20,024 nucleotides of DNA from JAHELQ01 sp965603365 (GTDB lineage Bacteria > Acidobacteriota > Aminicenantia > UBA2199): NCBI GenBank assembly GCA_965603365.1, contig CBFDCR010000087.1:1-20024 (forward strand), written 5' to 3'. This document shows positions 13,818 to 20,024 of the stretch, piece by piece. Numbering within the stretch: the stretch's first letter is position 1; each line of letters starts with the position of its first letter. The position numbers and the translations under genes were made by a program. Under the pieces are notes generated by a model. That model worked only from the letters and a program-made list of their open reading frames with translations, was not told the DNA's origin and ran no database searches.

Positions 13818-15803
13818 ATGGTTTACAATATTGGCGTGGGAAAGTGTGATGTTACCGGGCCGTGTGCTGAGGTGGGATTTATGGGTATGTCCAATCCGTG
13901 TCAGACCGGCAAGGGCATCCATATGCGGCTGTTCAGCCGCGCCTTTGTGGTGGGGAATCCCGGCGATGGGAAACATGTGGCCATTGTGTGTGCCGATGTG
14001 GGGATATGTTCTATCGCCGTCAAGAGGGCGGTGGTCAGGCGGCTGGCGGAGCAGGGCCCTTTTAAAGAAGCGGGGCAGCCGGTGTACGGAGAGGAGAATG
14101 TGATGATCTGTGCCACCCATACCCACAGCGGCCCCGGCGGTTATTCCCATTATCTGACTTATAATGCTTCGATACGGGGTTTTAATGAACAGAACTTCGA
14201 TGTGGTGGTGACGGGCATCGTTAAATCGATCCAGCAGGCTCACCAGAATAAGGGACCGGGAAGAATCCTGACGGCCGAGGGCGATCTGGCAAACTGTGGG
14301 AAGATCCGTTCGCTCCCGGCTTATGCCAGGAACCCGGAAATCGATGAAAATGAAATCAATGACCCGGGAAGTGTGGAACCCATTTACAGGAAGATGACGC
14401 TGCTGAAGTTTGTGGCTGCCGATGGAAGGGAGAAGGGCACCATCAACTGGTTTGCCCTGCATCCCATCAACCTGGGGGAGAAGAACAAGCTCATTTCCGG
14501 CGATAACAAGGGTTATGCTGAATATCTGTTTGAGAAAGCAGGGGGCGTGGTGTCGGCCTTCGCCAATTCCTGCTGCGGCGATGTCTCTGCCAATGTGGGA
14601 TATGGTGTGCCCGATGGCAAGCATGATCTCGGACGGGCAAAGGAATTTGCGGAAAGGCAATTTCGCTTTGCCCTGGACTTGTACGAGGCGGCTTCGGAGG
14701 AATTGGCGGGGGATGTCGATTATCGGTATAACTATGTGGACATGAGCCATTGTATCCTCGATGGCACGGCTAAAAGGACCTGGCCGGCGGCCATGGGTCT
14801 GGGTATGGTCAACGGCAGCCAGGAAGATTCCAGGGGCCTGGGTTTAAAATCCTGGGGAGAAGGAACCACAAAATATAATGTGGAATCCAATCCAAAACTG
14901 TTTAACAAACTGGTTAAAATCGGCACCGAAATATTTGGTATCGACTGGCCTCAGTCATACCCGCCGGAATATGAAGAAGGGCATGGAGCCAAAGCGATTT
15001 TTCTGCCCCTGGGATACATGACCTATAACGGCCTCCCCATCGCCCCCCCTATGCTGCCGCTGCAGATTATCAAGCTGGGAAGCGTGCTGCTGGTGGCCCA
15101 TCCGGGTGAGATGACCACAGTGGCGGGTATGCGGCTGCGGGATACGGTTGGCAAAGTCCTGGGCATAGATCAGGGCATTCGGCATATAGTCGTCGCCACC
15201 TATGCCAATGGCTTTGCCAGCTATACCACCACAGCCGAGGAGTATGAGGCCCAGCATTATGAAGGGGCCTCCACCCTGTTTGGGCCCTGGACGCTGCCGG
15301 CCTTCCAGCAGGAAAATGAGAGGTTGGCCGCTGCCTTACGGGATAGGGCCGATGTCGTCAACGGAGGCCAGCCTGAAGAACTGCCTGTAGAAGAAATCAA
15401 GAAGGTTAAATCGGTGTGGGTCAGACCCGATTCCGCCTTATCCAACCTGGATTATGGCGAATTCGATGAGACCCCCAACTCTTCTTACCGGAAAGGGGAG
15501 ACAGTCAGGTTTGGCTTTGTGGCGGGCCATCCCAATCGGGATTTGAGGAGCGGCGGCACCTACTTTGTGATCGAAAGAGAGGTAAATGGTAGCTGGGAAA
15601 GGGTATTTACGGATAATGACTTTAATACCCAACTCCATTGGCATATGCGCAGCCAGGCCTCGGTGATCAGAGTCGAGTGGGAAATTACCGACAGGGTAGT
15701 GCCCGGCACCTACCGCATCGTGTATAAGGGGCCGGTCAAATTTCGGGTCGGCGATGCCGTCCAAACCATACATGTGGAATCCAGACCGTTTACGGTGAGT
15801 TAG
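13818..15803 (+). CDS. Neutral/alkaline ceramidase family hydrolase
   Basis: A 661-residue hydrolase that in this family cleaves the amide bond of ceramide to sphingoid base and fatty acid. Zinc-site motifs are THTHSGPG (His101 and His103), WFALHPINLG (His215), HPGEMTT (Glu431) and YTTTAEEY (Tyr469), with Glu-Tyr spacing close to that of the Pseudomonas enzyme. The nucleophile is expected at Ser257 in CCGDVSAN; most relatives have SPN, so Ala replaces Pro here. ISGDNKGY and EAQHYEGASTLFGP are also typical. Residues ~515-661 form the C-terminal immunoglobulin-like domain. There is no signal peptide: the protein starts directly with MVYNIGVGKCDVTGP, and AGGAGGT (13803-13809) fixes this start. 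Most known homologues are exported, so a cytosolic location would be unusual. Gene neighbours are two metallophosphoesterases. Confidence 0.93.
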   Translation: MVYNIGVGKCDVTGPCAEVGFMGMSNPCQTGKGIHMRLFSRAFVVGNPGDGKHVAIVCADVGICSIAVKRAVVRRLAEQGPFKEAGQPVYGEENVMICATHTHSGPGGYSHYLTYNASIRGFNEQNFDVVVTGIVKSIQQAHQNKGPGRILTAEGDLANCGKIRSLPAYARNPEIDENEINDPGSVEPIYRKMTLLKFVAADGREKGTINWFALHPINLGEKNKLISGDNKGYAEYLFEKAGGVVSAFANSCCGDVSANVGYGVPDGKHDLGRAKEFAERQFRFALDLYEAASEELAGDVDYRYNYVDMSHCILDGTAKRTWPAAMGLGMVNGSQEDSRGLGLKSWGEGTTKYNVESNPKLFNKLVKIGTEIFGIDWPQSYPPEYEEGHGAKAIFLPLGYMTYNGLPIAPPMLPLQIIKLGSVLLVAHPGEMTTVAGMRLRDTVGKVLGIDQGIRHIVVATYANGFASYTTTAEEYEAQHYEGASTLFGPWTLPAFQQENERLAAALRDRADVVNGGQPEELPVEEIKKVKSVWVRPDSALSNLDYGEFDETPNSSYRKGETVRFGFVAGHPNRDLRSGGTYFVIEREVNGSWERVFTDNDFNTQLHWHMRSQASVIRVEWEITDRVVPGTYRIVYKGPVKFRVGDAVQTIHVESRPFTVS

Positions 15804-15842
15804 CGATTGATATTGGACATATAATGAAGCTGCGGAGGTTTT

Positions 15843-16739
15843 ATGTTAAAGAGGCGGTTTGCCGGCTTGTTGAGGGATTCCGAAGTCATAGAAATCGACG
15901 ATGATTCGAGAATTATTTTATTCAGCGATTGTCACCGGGGCGAAGGCGGCCGGGCCGACGACTTTGCCCATAACCAGTTGATCTATATCGCCGCTCTCAG
16001 GCATTATCTGGAGGAGGGATTTACCTACATTGAGTTGGGTGATGGAGACGAGTTGTGGGAGAACAAGAATTTTGAGCGGATTAAAATCACCTATCGCACC
16101 ATTTTTGAACTTTTTGAGAAGTTCCATGGACAGGGCCGATTCCACTTCATCTGGGGCAACCACAACCGGGATTGGAAAAATGTCGATAGATTCCGGAAGC
16201 AGTTTACCTCCATCATAGATGGGGTCAGCCATGAGAGAGTTGCCATACTGCAGGGCCTGAAACCCCATGAGGCCCTGGTTCTGGAATACCGGAAGGATAA
16301 AAAGAGGAGGATTCTGCTGGTGCACGGTCATCAGGGAGAGCTGCTCAACGATACCTTCTGGTGGTTGGGCAGATTCTTTGTTAGAAAGGGGTGGCGATTG
16401 GTGCAGCTCTTTTTCGGCGTTTCCGACCTTACCAGGGCGGCTAAAAATTACCACCTGCAGCTCAGTTCGGATCGAAGGTTCCGGAAGTGGGTCCGGCAGA
16501 GCGGTGTCCCCGTTATCATCGGCCACACCCACAACCCGGTCTTCCCCGCCGCAGGTGAAGTCTCCTATTTTAACGACGGCTGCTGCGTCCATCCCCGCTG
16601 CATCACCGGTCTTGAAATCGAGAGCGGACAAATCCAGTTGGTTAAGTGGTTTGTCGATGTATCAAACAATAATACGCTCTCTATTCAACGGCAAGTACTG
16701 GCTGGCCCCAGGCCGCTGGAGAGCCTATTTGGGGGTTAA
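15843..16739 (+). CDS. Metallophosphoesterase of the SDCHRG type (LpxH-like superfamily)
   Basis: A 298-residue metallophosphoesterase. Motifs in order: FSDCHRG (Asp29, His31), LGDGDELWE (Asp67), GNHNRDW (Asn106, His107), LVHGHQGE (His161, His163) and IGHTHNP (His228, His230). The SDCHRGEGGRADDFAHNQ opening and GDGDELWE are characteristic of a subgroup common in Firmicutes and uncultured bacteria, related to LpxH. The usual GNHD is GNHN here; the Asn and His ligands are kept, so activity is plausible. There is no signal peptide; a hydrophobic segment near 172-195 (FWWLGRFF, LVQLFFGV) may touch the membrane, as in LpxH. GGAGG stands upstream of ATG 15843. It lies 39 bp after the ceramidase gene, so they are probably cotranscribed. 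Confidence 0.92.
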   Translation: MLKRRFAGLLRDSEVIEIDDDSRIILFSDCHRGEGGRADDFAHNQLIYIAALRHYLEEGFTYIELGDGDELWENKNFERIKITYRTIFELFEKFHGQGRFHFIWGNHNRDWKNVDRFRKQFTSIIDGVSHERVAILQGLKPHEALVLEYRKDKKRRILLVHGHQGELLNDTFWWLGRFFVRKGWRLVQLFFGVSDLTRAAKNYHLQLSSDRRFRKWVRQSGVPVIIGHTHNPVFPAAGEVSYFNDGCCVHPRCITGLEIESGQIQLVKWFVDVSNNNTLSIQRQVLAGPRPLESLFGG

Positions 16740-16764
16740 CTCCAGCCGGTTGAGCGCAAATCTA

Positions 16765-16793
16765 TTGACAGGAGGGACATGTGGCGTTATAAT
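16765..16793 (+). promoter_or_regulatory. Perfect-consensus sigma70 promoter of the Xre/RES operon, with operator-like palindrome
   Basis: TTGACA (16765-16770), exactly 17 nt, TATAAT (16788-16793). Transcription should begin at about 16800. GACA-AA-TGTC (16797-16806) sits on the start site, and a related GACA...TGT arrangement lies in the spacer (ACATGT at 16778-16783). Such palindromes suit autorepression by an Xre-type antitoxin. Confidence 0.75.
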
Positions 16794-16831
16794 GGTGACA
16801 AATGTCGGCTTTTATGATATGGAGGTAAAAA

Positions 16832-17263
16832 ATGGAGTTGTCGGGTGTTGCTGAAGTATTGGGAGGCAGCGAAATTCTGGAGAAAAAGATCGAGAGCCGG
16901 ATGGATTTGATCGAATTGGGCGACCGGGGAGTCAGCAAGGATGTCCTGCTGAAGCTGGCCAAATACCTGAACCTTTCCATGAAAGAGATGGCCGACCTGC
17001 TGTCGATTACCGAACGTACTATCCAGAGATACGATCGCAACAGACACTTTAACCGGGTGGTGTCGGAGCAGATCTTGCAGATTGCGGAGGTGGCGGCTGT
17101 GGGTGTAAAGGTATCGGGGGATAAAGATAAGTTTCTCTCCTGGATGCGCCAACCCAACAAGGCCCTGGGCAATAAAACCCCCCTCGATTTATTGGGCTCG
17201 AGGTTTGGAACCGAGATGATCCTGGATGAACTGGGCCGGATGGAGTACGGGGTATTCTCGTAG
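16832..17263 (+). CDS. Xre/MbcA/ParS-type antitoxin (DUF2384)
   Basis: A 143-residue antitoxin that neutralises the RES toxin encoded next and probably represses the operon. Residues ~34-75 form the helix-turn-helix (GVSKDVLLKLAKYLNLSMKEMADLL, then SITERTIQRYDRN). Residues ~78-143 are the DUF2384 toxin-binding part, with EVAAVGVKVSGDKDKFLSWMRQPNKALG and the closing TPLDLLGSRFGTEMILDELGRMEYGVFS, a hallmark of the family. ATG 16832 follows GGAGGT (16821-16826). The stop TAG shares its last base with the GTG start of the toxin, giving tight translational coupling. Antitoxin first, toxin second is the normal order. Confidence 0.95.
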   Translation: MELSGVAEVLGGSEILEKKIESRMDLIELGDRGVSKDVLLKLAKYLNLSMKEMADLLSITERTIQRYDRNRHFNRVVSEQILQIAEVAAVGVKVSGDKDKFLSWMRQPNKALGNKTPLDLLGSRFGTEMILDELGRMEYGVFS

Positions 17264-17721
17264 TGGTCGTCTACCGCATTGCCAAAACAGAGTACATCGA
17301 GGATTTAGCCGGAACCGGTGCCAGGTTGTTCGGAGGTAGATGGAACCATAAAGGGGTCGGTATGATTTACACCTCCGAAACCCGGGCCCTGGCCATCCTG
17401 GAGTACCTGGTTCATGTGCCTTTAGCAATGGTCCCGGCGGATTTGAGCATCGCTTCGCTCGAAGTTCCCGATCAAATCGCTGTTAGAGACATTTCCACAG
17501 CGGACTTGCCTGCCAATTGGAGAACTTACCCGGCACCATTAGAATTGGCAGATCTGGGAACCCATTGGGTATTGACCAATGACTCCCTGCTCTTACGGGT
17601 GCCTTCGGCAGTAGTGGACCATGAGTATAATATCCTGATAAATCCCTTTTATCCGGATATGAAGCGGGTAACGATTGGCCGCATCGAAAACTTCCGCCTG
17701 GATGAACGGCTGCGGGGATAG
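17263..17721 (+). CDS. RES-domain toxin (NAD-depleting)
   Basis: A 152-residue toxin of the RES family, whose studied members (MbcT of M. tuberculosis, RES of P. putida) break down NAD+ and arrest or kill the cell. Family features are visible: YRIAK at the start, LFGGRWNHKG (Arg26-Trp27-Asn28), MIYTSE (Tyr36), ALAILEYLVH (Glu47), LLRVPSAVV (Ser115) and EYNILINPFYPD. The namesake Arg, Glu and Ser are all present, so the toxin looks intact. It begins with GTG 17263, overlapping the antitoxin stop by one base. A stop at 17719-17721 gives the usual length. Confidence 0.95.
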   Translation: MVVYRIAKTEYIEDLAGTGARLFGGRWNHKGVGMIYTSETRALAILEYLVHVPLAMVPADLSIASLEVPDQIAVRDISTADLPANWRTYPAPLELADLGTHWVLTNDSLLLRVPSAVVDHEYNILINPFYPDMKRVTIGRIENFRLDERLRG

Positions 17722-17762
17722 AGAGTGTCGGCGGTTTGACAAAAATGGGCGGAGGATTTATG

Positions 17763-19889
17763 ATGTATTTTAAATCTACTCCGGGAGTAAACATGAGAAC
17801 AAGGACTTTTATGGCTCTTTTTTTGCTGGGGTTGTTTTTGGGGTCCCTCCATGCTGTGGAAAATATCAAATGTACTGCCTCGTCGCCGCTCTTTTCCTCC
17901 TACCTGGCCCCTTATGAGCGCAGCGACTACTTCGTGGACGAAGGTTACCACCTGGTATACTACCGGGACCATGAGCCGCTTAAGCTGGTCAACGACAGTT
18001 CCGGTGAGATGGTGTTGGCCTTTAAACTGGGGGAGGTACTGGTCTACGATGTGGGGGATTTCTATCGTAAACCGACCGTCACCGTCTCCTATCCCGATTC
18101 CTTTGTGCTGGAGGCCGAACCCTTTATGGGCCTAAAAATCACCTTAAGATTTGCCCTGTACCGCTCCGACACCGCCCTGCTGGAACTGGAATACAAAAAC
18201 GAGACCAGACTAACACTGCTGCTGTATGTCGTTTACGGCAATGCCTATCAAAAGATCAGGGTGCCGGATATCGACCCCGAAGGCCGGTTGACCGTCGCCT
18301 ACAGGGAACCCGGCGACCGGGTCTATTTCCAGCAAAAGGCCTTGAAGGGTTTTAAGGAAGAGCGGCTAGCCGCCTTCCGTTTTAATCAGCCCCTGTACTC
18401 CTGGGGCGGCTACCCGGCCTACAAAGAGTTAAAACAGGACAACCTGATTGGCAAGAACGCATTTCTCAACGGCTCGGTAGGAGGGGAACTGGCCGCGGTG
18501 GCCATCAATTTCAAGATGCCCCAGAAGTACGGCACCTTCAGACTTGCTAAAGCCGTGGTGCAGCCGGGAATGGAGGATAAGTTAGCCGAACTTTTAACCG
18601 GGGCCATGAAGCTCTCCTTTGCCGAGATTCTGAAATTTAACCGGCAGAGACTCAAACATATACCTGGCCTGACATTTAGAGATGAAGAGGAGCGATTGCT
18701 CTTTTACGCCGGCCTCTACCTGGCCCGGCAGCAGTTTTACCCGGCGGCCGGTCAATTTCCCCATGCCTACTATGTCTTTTCCCGGGAACCCACCTGGGGC
18801 TGGGGCCACGAGGGCCAGGTCTTTCACGAAAGCCTGGCCATGCACAGCCTGGCCCTGTTCGATCCCCAGTTGGCCATCGGCTCCCAGCGCAACTTCATGG
18901 CCGTGCAGGGCAAAGACGGCTACATGCCCTACCGGGTGGGGGCCTACTTTACCCGTACCTTCCCGGCCGGCGGCGAAAAGACCACCTCCGCACCCTTCTA
19001 CTGCTGGACCAACCTGGAGGTCTACCGCCTGGCCAAAGGCTCCGGCCTGGTGGGTGCAAAGGAGCTCGACCGCTATCTAAGGGAGTCTTACGATTCCGGC
19101 AAAAAATTTGTCGATTACCTGTGGCGCACCCGGGACAAGAACGGCAACGGCCTGCTGGAGTGGGGCGGTCACACGCTGCTGGAGTGTGTCCGGGACTACC
19201 TCAATGCCGTGTTCGACCTGTTGGGCAAGGCCCCCGAAACCCTCAACCAACTGGAGGCATTGGATCTAAGCTCGATGGTGGTCAAAGAGATGCGTTCCCT
19301 GCAAGAGATGGCCCGACTGCTGGGTTTGGATCAGGAGGCGAAGCTCTGGGATGAAAAGATCGAGAAGTTATCGGCCCTGATCAATCAATATATGTGGGAT
19401 GAGGAGACCGGTTTTTATTACCATGTCCACACCAAAACCATGAATTTCCGGACGCCGGCCGGCACCTCCTTAAAGCGCAAGGAGATCATCGGTTTCCTGC
19501 CCCTCTGGGCCGGGGTGGCGGACAGCAAGCAGGGGGAAAAACTCCTGGGGCACCTGCGCAACCCCGATGAATTCTGGCGTCCCTACGGCATCCCCACCCT
19601 GTCGGCTGCCGACCCCTATTACGATCCCCAGGTATTGGGCTGCTGCCGCTGGAACGGCCCGGTCTGGATCACCTGGGTTTATCCGGTCTTCCGGGGCCTG
19701 CTGGACTGCGGCCGCAAAGACGCGGCCGGGGCGGTGCTCGACAAAATGGAAGAGGCCATGCTCTTTCAACTGCGGCGCAACCACCGCCTCTGGGAAAGTT
19801 ATTCCCCCGACTTCACCCAGCTCGACTCCCCCAAAAACTACATCTGGGACGCCCTCATCTCCCGCATGATCCACGACATCCGAAAGTAA
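17763..19889 (+). CDS. Exported GH63-like (six-hairpin) glycoside hydrolase
   Basis: About 708 residues from ATG 17763, seven bases after GGAGG (17751-17755); ATG 17793 and an upstream TTG at 17736 are alternatives. A signal peptide (RTRTFMALFLLGLFLGSLHA) indicates export. Residues ~30-290 are a beta-rich N-terminal domain. The rest is an (alpha/alpha)6 barrel like GH63, mannosylglycerate hydrolase and YgjK. Motifs: WGWGHEGQVFHES, ACID-like LLECVRDYLNAV with E474-x3-D478 (compare ESGMD in MGH), CRWNGPVWITWVYP, and LWESYSPDFTQLDSP with Glu678, a good candidate base. It probably hydrolyses an alpha-glucoside or mannoside in the periplasm. The exact family and substrate are uncertain. It lies 41 bp downstream of the toxin gene and may share its transcript. 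Confidence 0.85.
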   Translation: MYFKSTPGVNMRTRTFMALFLLGLFLGSLHAVENIKCTASSPLFSSYLAPYERSDYFVDEGYHLVYYRDHEPLKLVNDSSGEMVLAFKLGEVLVYDVGDFYRKPTVTVSYPDSFVLEAEPFMGLKITLRFALYRSDTALLELEYKNETRLTLLLYVVYGNAYQKIRVPDIDPEGRLTVAYREPGDRVYFQQKALKGFKEERLAAFRFNQPLYSWGGYPAYKELKQDNLIGKNAFLNGSVGGELAAVAINFKMPQKYGTFRLAKAVVQPGMEDKLAELLTGAMKLSFAEILKFNRQRLKHIPGLTFRDEEERLLFYAGLYLARQQFYPAAGQFPHAYYVFSREPTWGWGHEGQVFHESLAMHSLALFDPQLAIGSQRNFMAVQGKDGYMPYRVGAYFTRTFPAGGEKTTSAPFYCWTNLEVYRLAKGSGLVGAKELDRYLRESYDSGKKFVDYLWRTRDKNGNGLLEWGGHTLLECVRDYLNAVFDLLGKAPETLNQLEALDLSSMVVKEMRSLQEMARLLGLDQEAKLWDEKIEKLSALINQYMWDEETGFYYHVHTKTMNFRTPAGTSLKRKEIIGFLPLWAGVADSKQGEKLLGHLRNPDEFWRPYGIPTLSAADPYYDPQVLGCCRWNGPVWITWVYPVFRGLLDCGRKDAAGAVLDKMEEAMLFQLRRNHRLWESYSPDFTQLDSPKNYIWDALISRMIHDIRK

Positions 19890-19895
19890 CGAAGC

Positions 19896-20024
19896 ATGGT
19901 AACCCACGACATTTCACCGGTACAAAAGGTCCCCTTCCCCGCCTCAAAGCAGATTACCAAAAAACGAGTCAGCCGCTTTTGCTGCCCGGAACCGCAATTT
20001 AGCAGTTTTGAACTGCAATTGAGC
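19896..20024 (+). CDS. Possible partial ORF at the window edge
   Basis: ATG 19896 opens a frame that stays open for 43 codons to the end of the window (MVTHDISPVQKVPFPASK, then basic and Cys-containing residues). No strong ribosome binding site precedes it. The sequence has no recognised motif. It may be the start of a gene or chance. Confidence 0.2.
   Translation, partial: MVTHDISPVQKVPFPASKQITKKRVSRFCCPEPQFSSFELQLS
19995..20021. other. Imperfect hairpin near the window end
   Basis: CAATT (19995-19999) pairs with AATTG (20017-20021), and CAGTT (20003-20007) with AACTG (20011-20015), leaving a 3-nt loop and a small asymmetric bulge. No T-run is visible within the window, so it cannot be called a terminator. 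Confidence 0.35.

Noticed and set aside
13791..14750. Long minus-strand open frame opposite the ceramidase gene.
   Set aside because: It is antisense to strongly conserved ceramidase motifs and has no ribosome site.

Overview
The window looks like a chromosomal segment of a free-living heterotrophic bacterium of moderate GC content with strong AGGAGG-type ribosome binding sites. Secreted S9 peptidases, exported six-bladed propellers, periplasmic sugar enzymes, a neutral ceramidase and ABC-2 exporters together suggest a poorly cultured Gram-negative lineage such as Candidatus Aminicenantes or a relative. That placement is an inference from gene content. No tRNA, rRNA, CRISPR array, insertion sequence or phage module was seen.

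Layout. Positions 1-487 are gene-poor and hold four short tandem-repeat tracts, the main one a ~21-bp repeat of alternating type. A one-membrane-helix protein (488-1057, +) converges on a secreted S9 prolyl-oligopeptidase-type peptidase (1210-3282, -). Upstream of the peptidase on the same strand is a small cereblon-like CULT-domain protein (3377-3820, -) that keeps the zinc cysteines and the three-tryptophan cage. Divergent from it are a 28-codon membrane or leader peptide and an ABC-2 exporter pair, ATPase plus permease (4052-6553, +). An AAA/DUF4143 ATPase (6566-7843, -) shares a compact divergent promoter region with the remains of an AAA-ATPase-like/PD-(D/E)XK gene. That pseudogene keeps a near-consensus promoter and its first six codons but has lost the middle and the C-terminus.

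From 8499 to 10823 (-) a lipoprotein aldose 1-epimerase (galM type) and an exported six-bladed propeller protein form a two-gene operon. Divergent from it, a membrane protein with an extracytoplasmic rhodanese domain and a cytoplasmic four-cysteine cluster (10942-12243, +) overlaps by 4 nt a six-helix membrane protein of unknown function (12240-12800).

From 12797 rightwards all genes are on the + strand. A promoter and a 12-residue leader ORF precede a calcineurin-like phosphoesterase, a neutral/alkaline ceramidase with no visible signal peptide, and a second phosphoesterase of the SDCHRG type. This may be an intracellular lipid-turnover module. A perfect-consensus sigma70 promoter then drives an Xre/RES toxin-antitoxin pair (16832-17721). 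An exported GH63-like six-hairpin glycosidase (17763-19889) follows closely. The window ends in a possible truncated ORF carrying a hairpin.

For follow-up, the strongest observations are the CULT-domain protein beside a peptidase, the rhodanese/Cys-cluster membrane pair, the cytosolic-looking ceramidase between two phosphoesterases, and the deletion-scarred nuclease gene with a living promoter.
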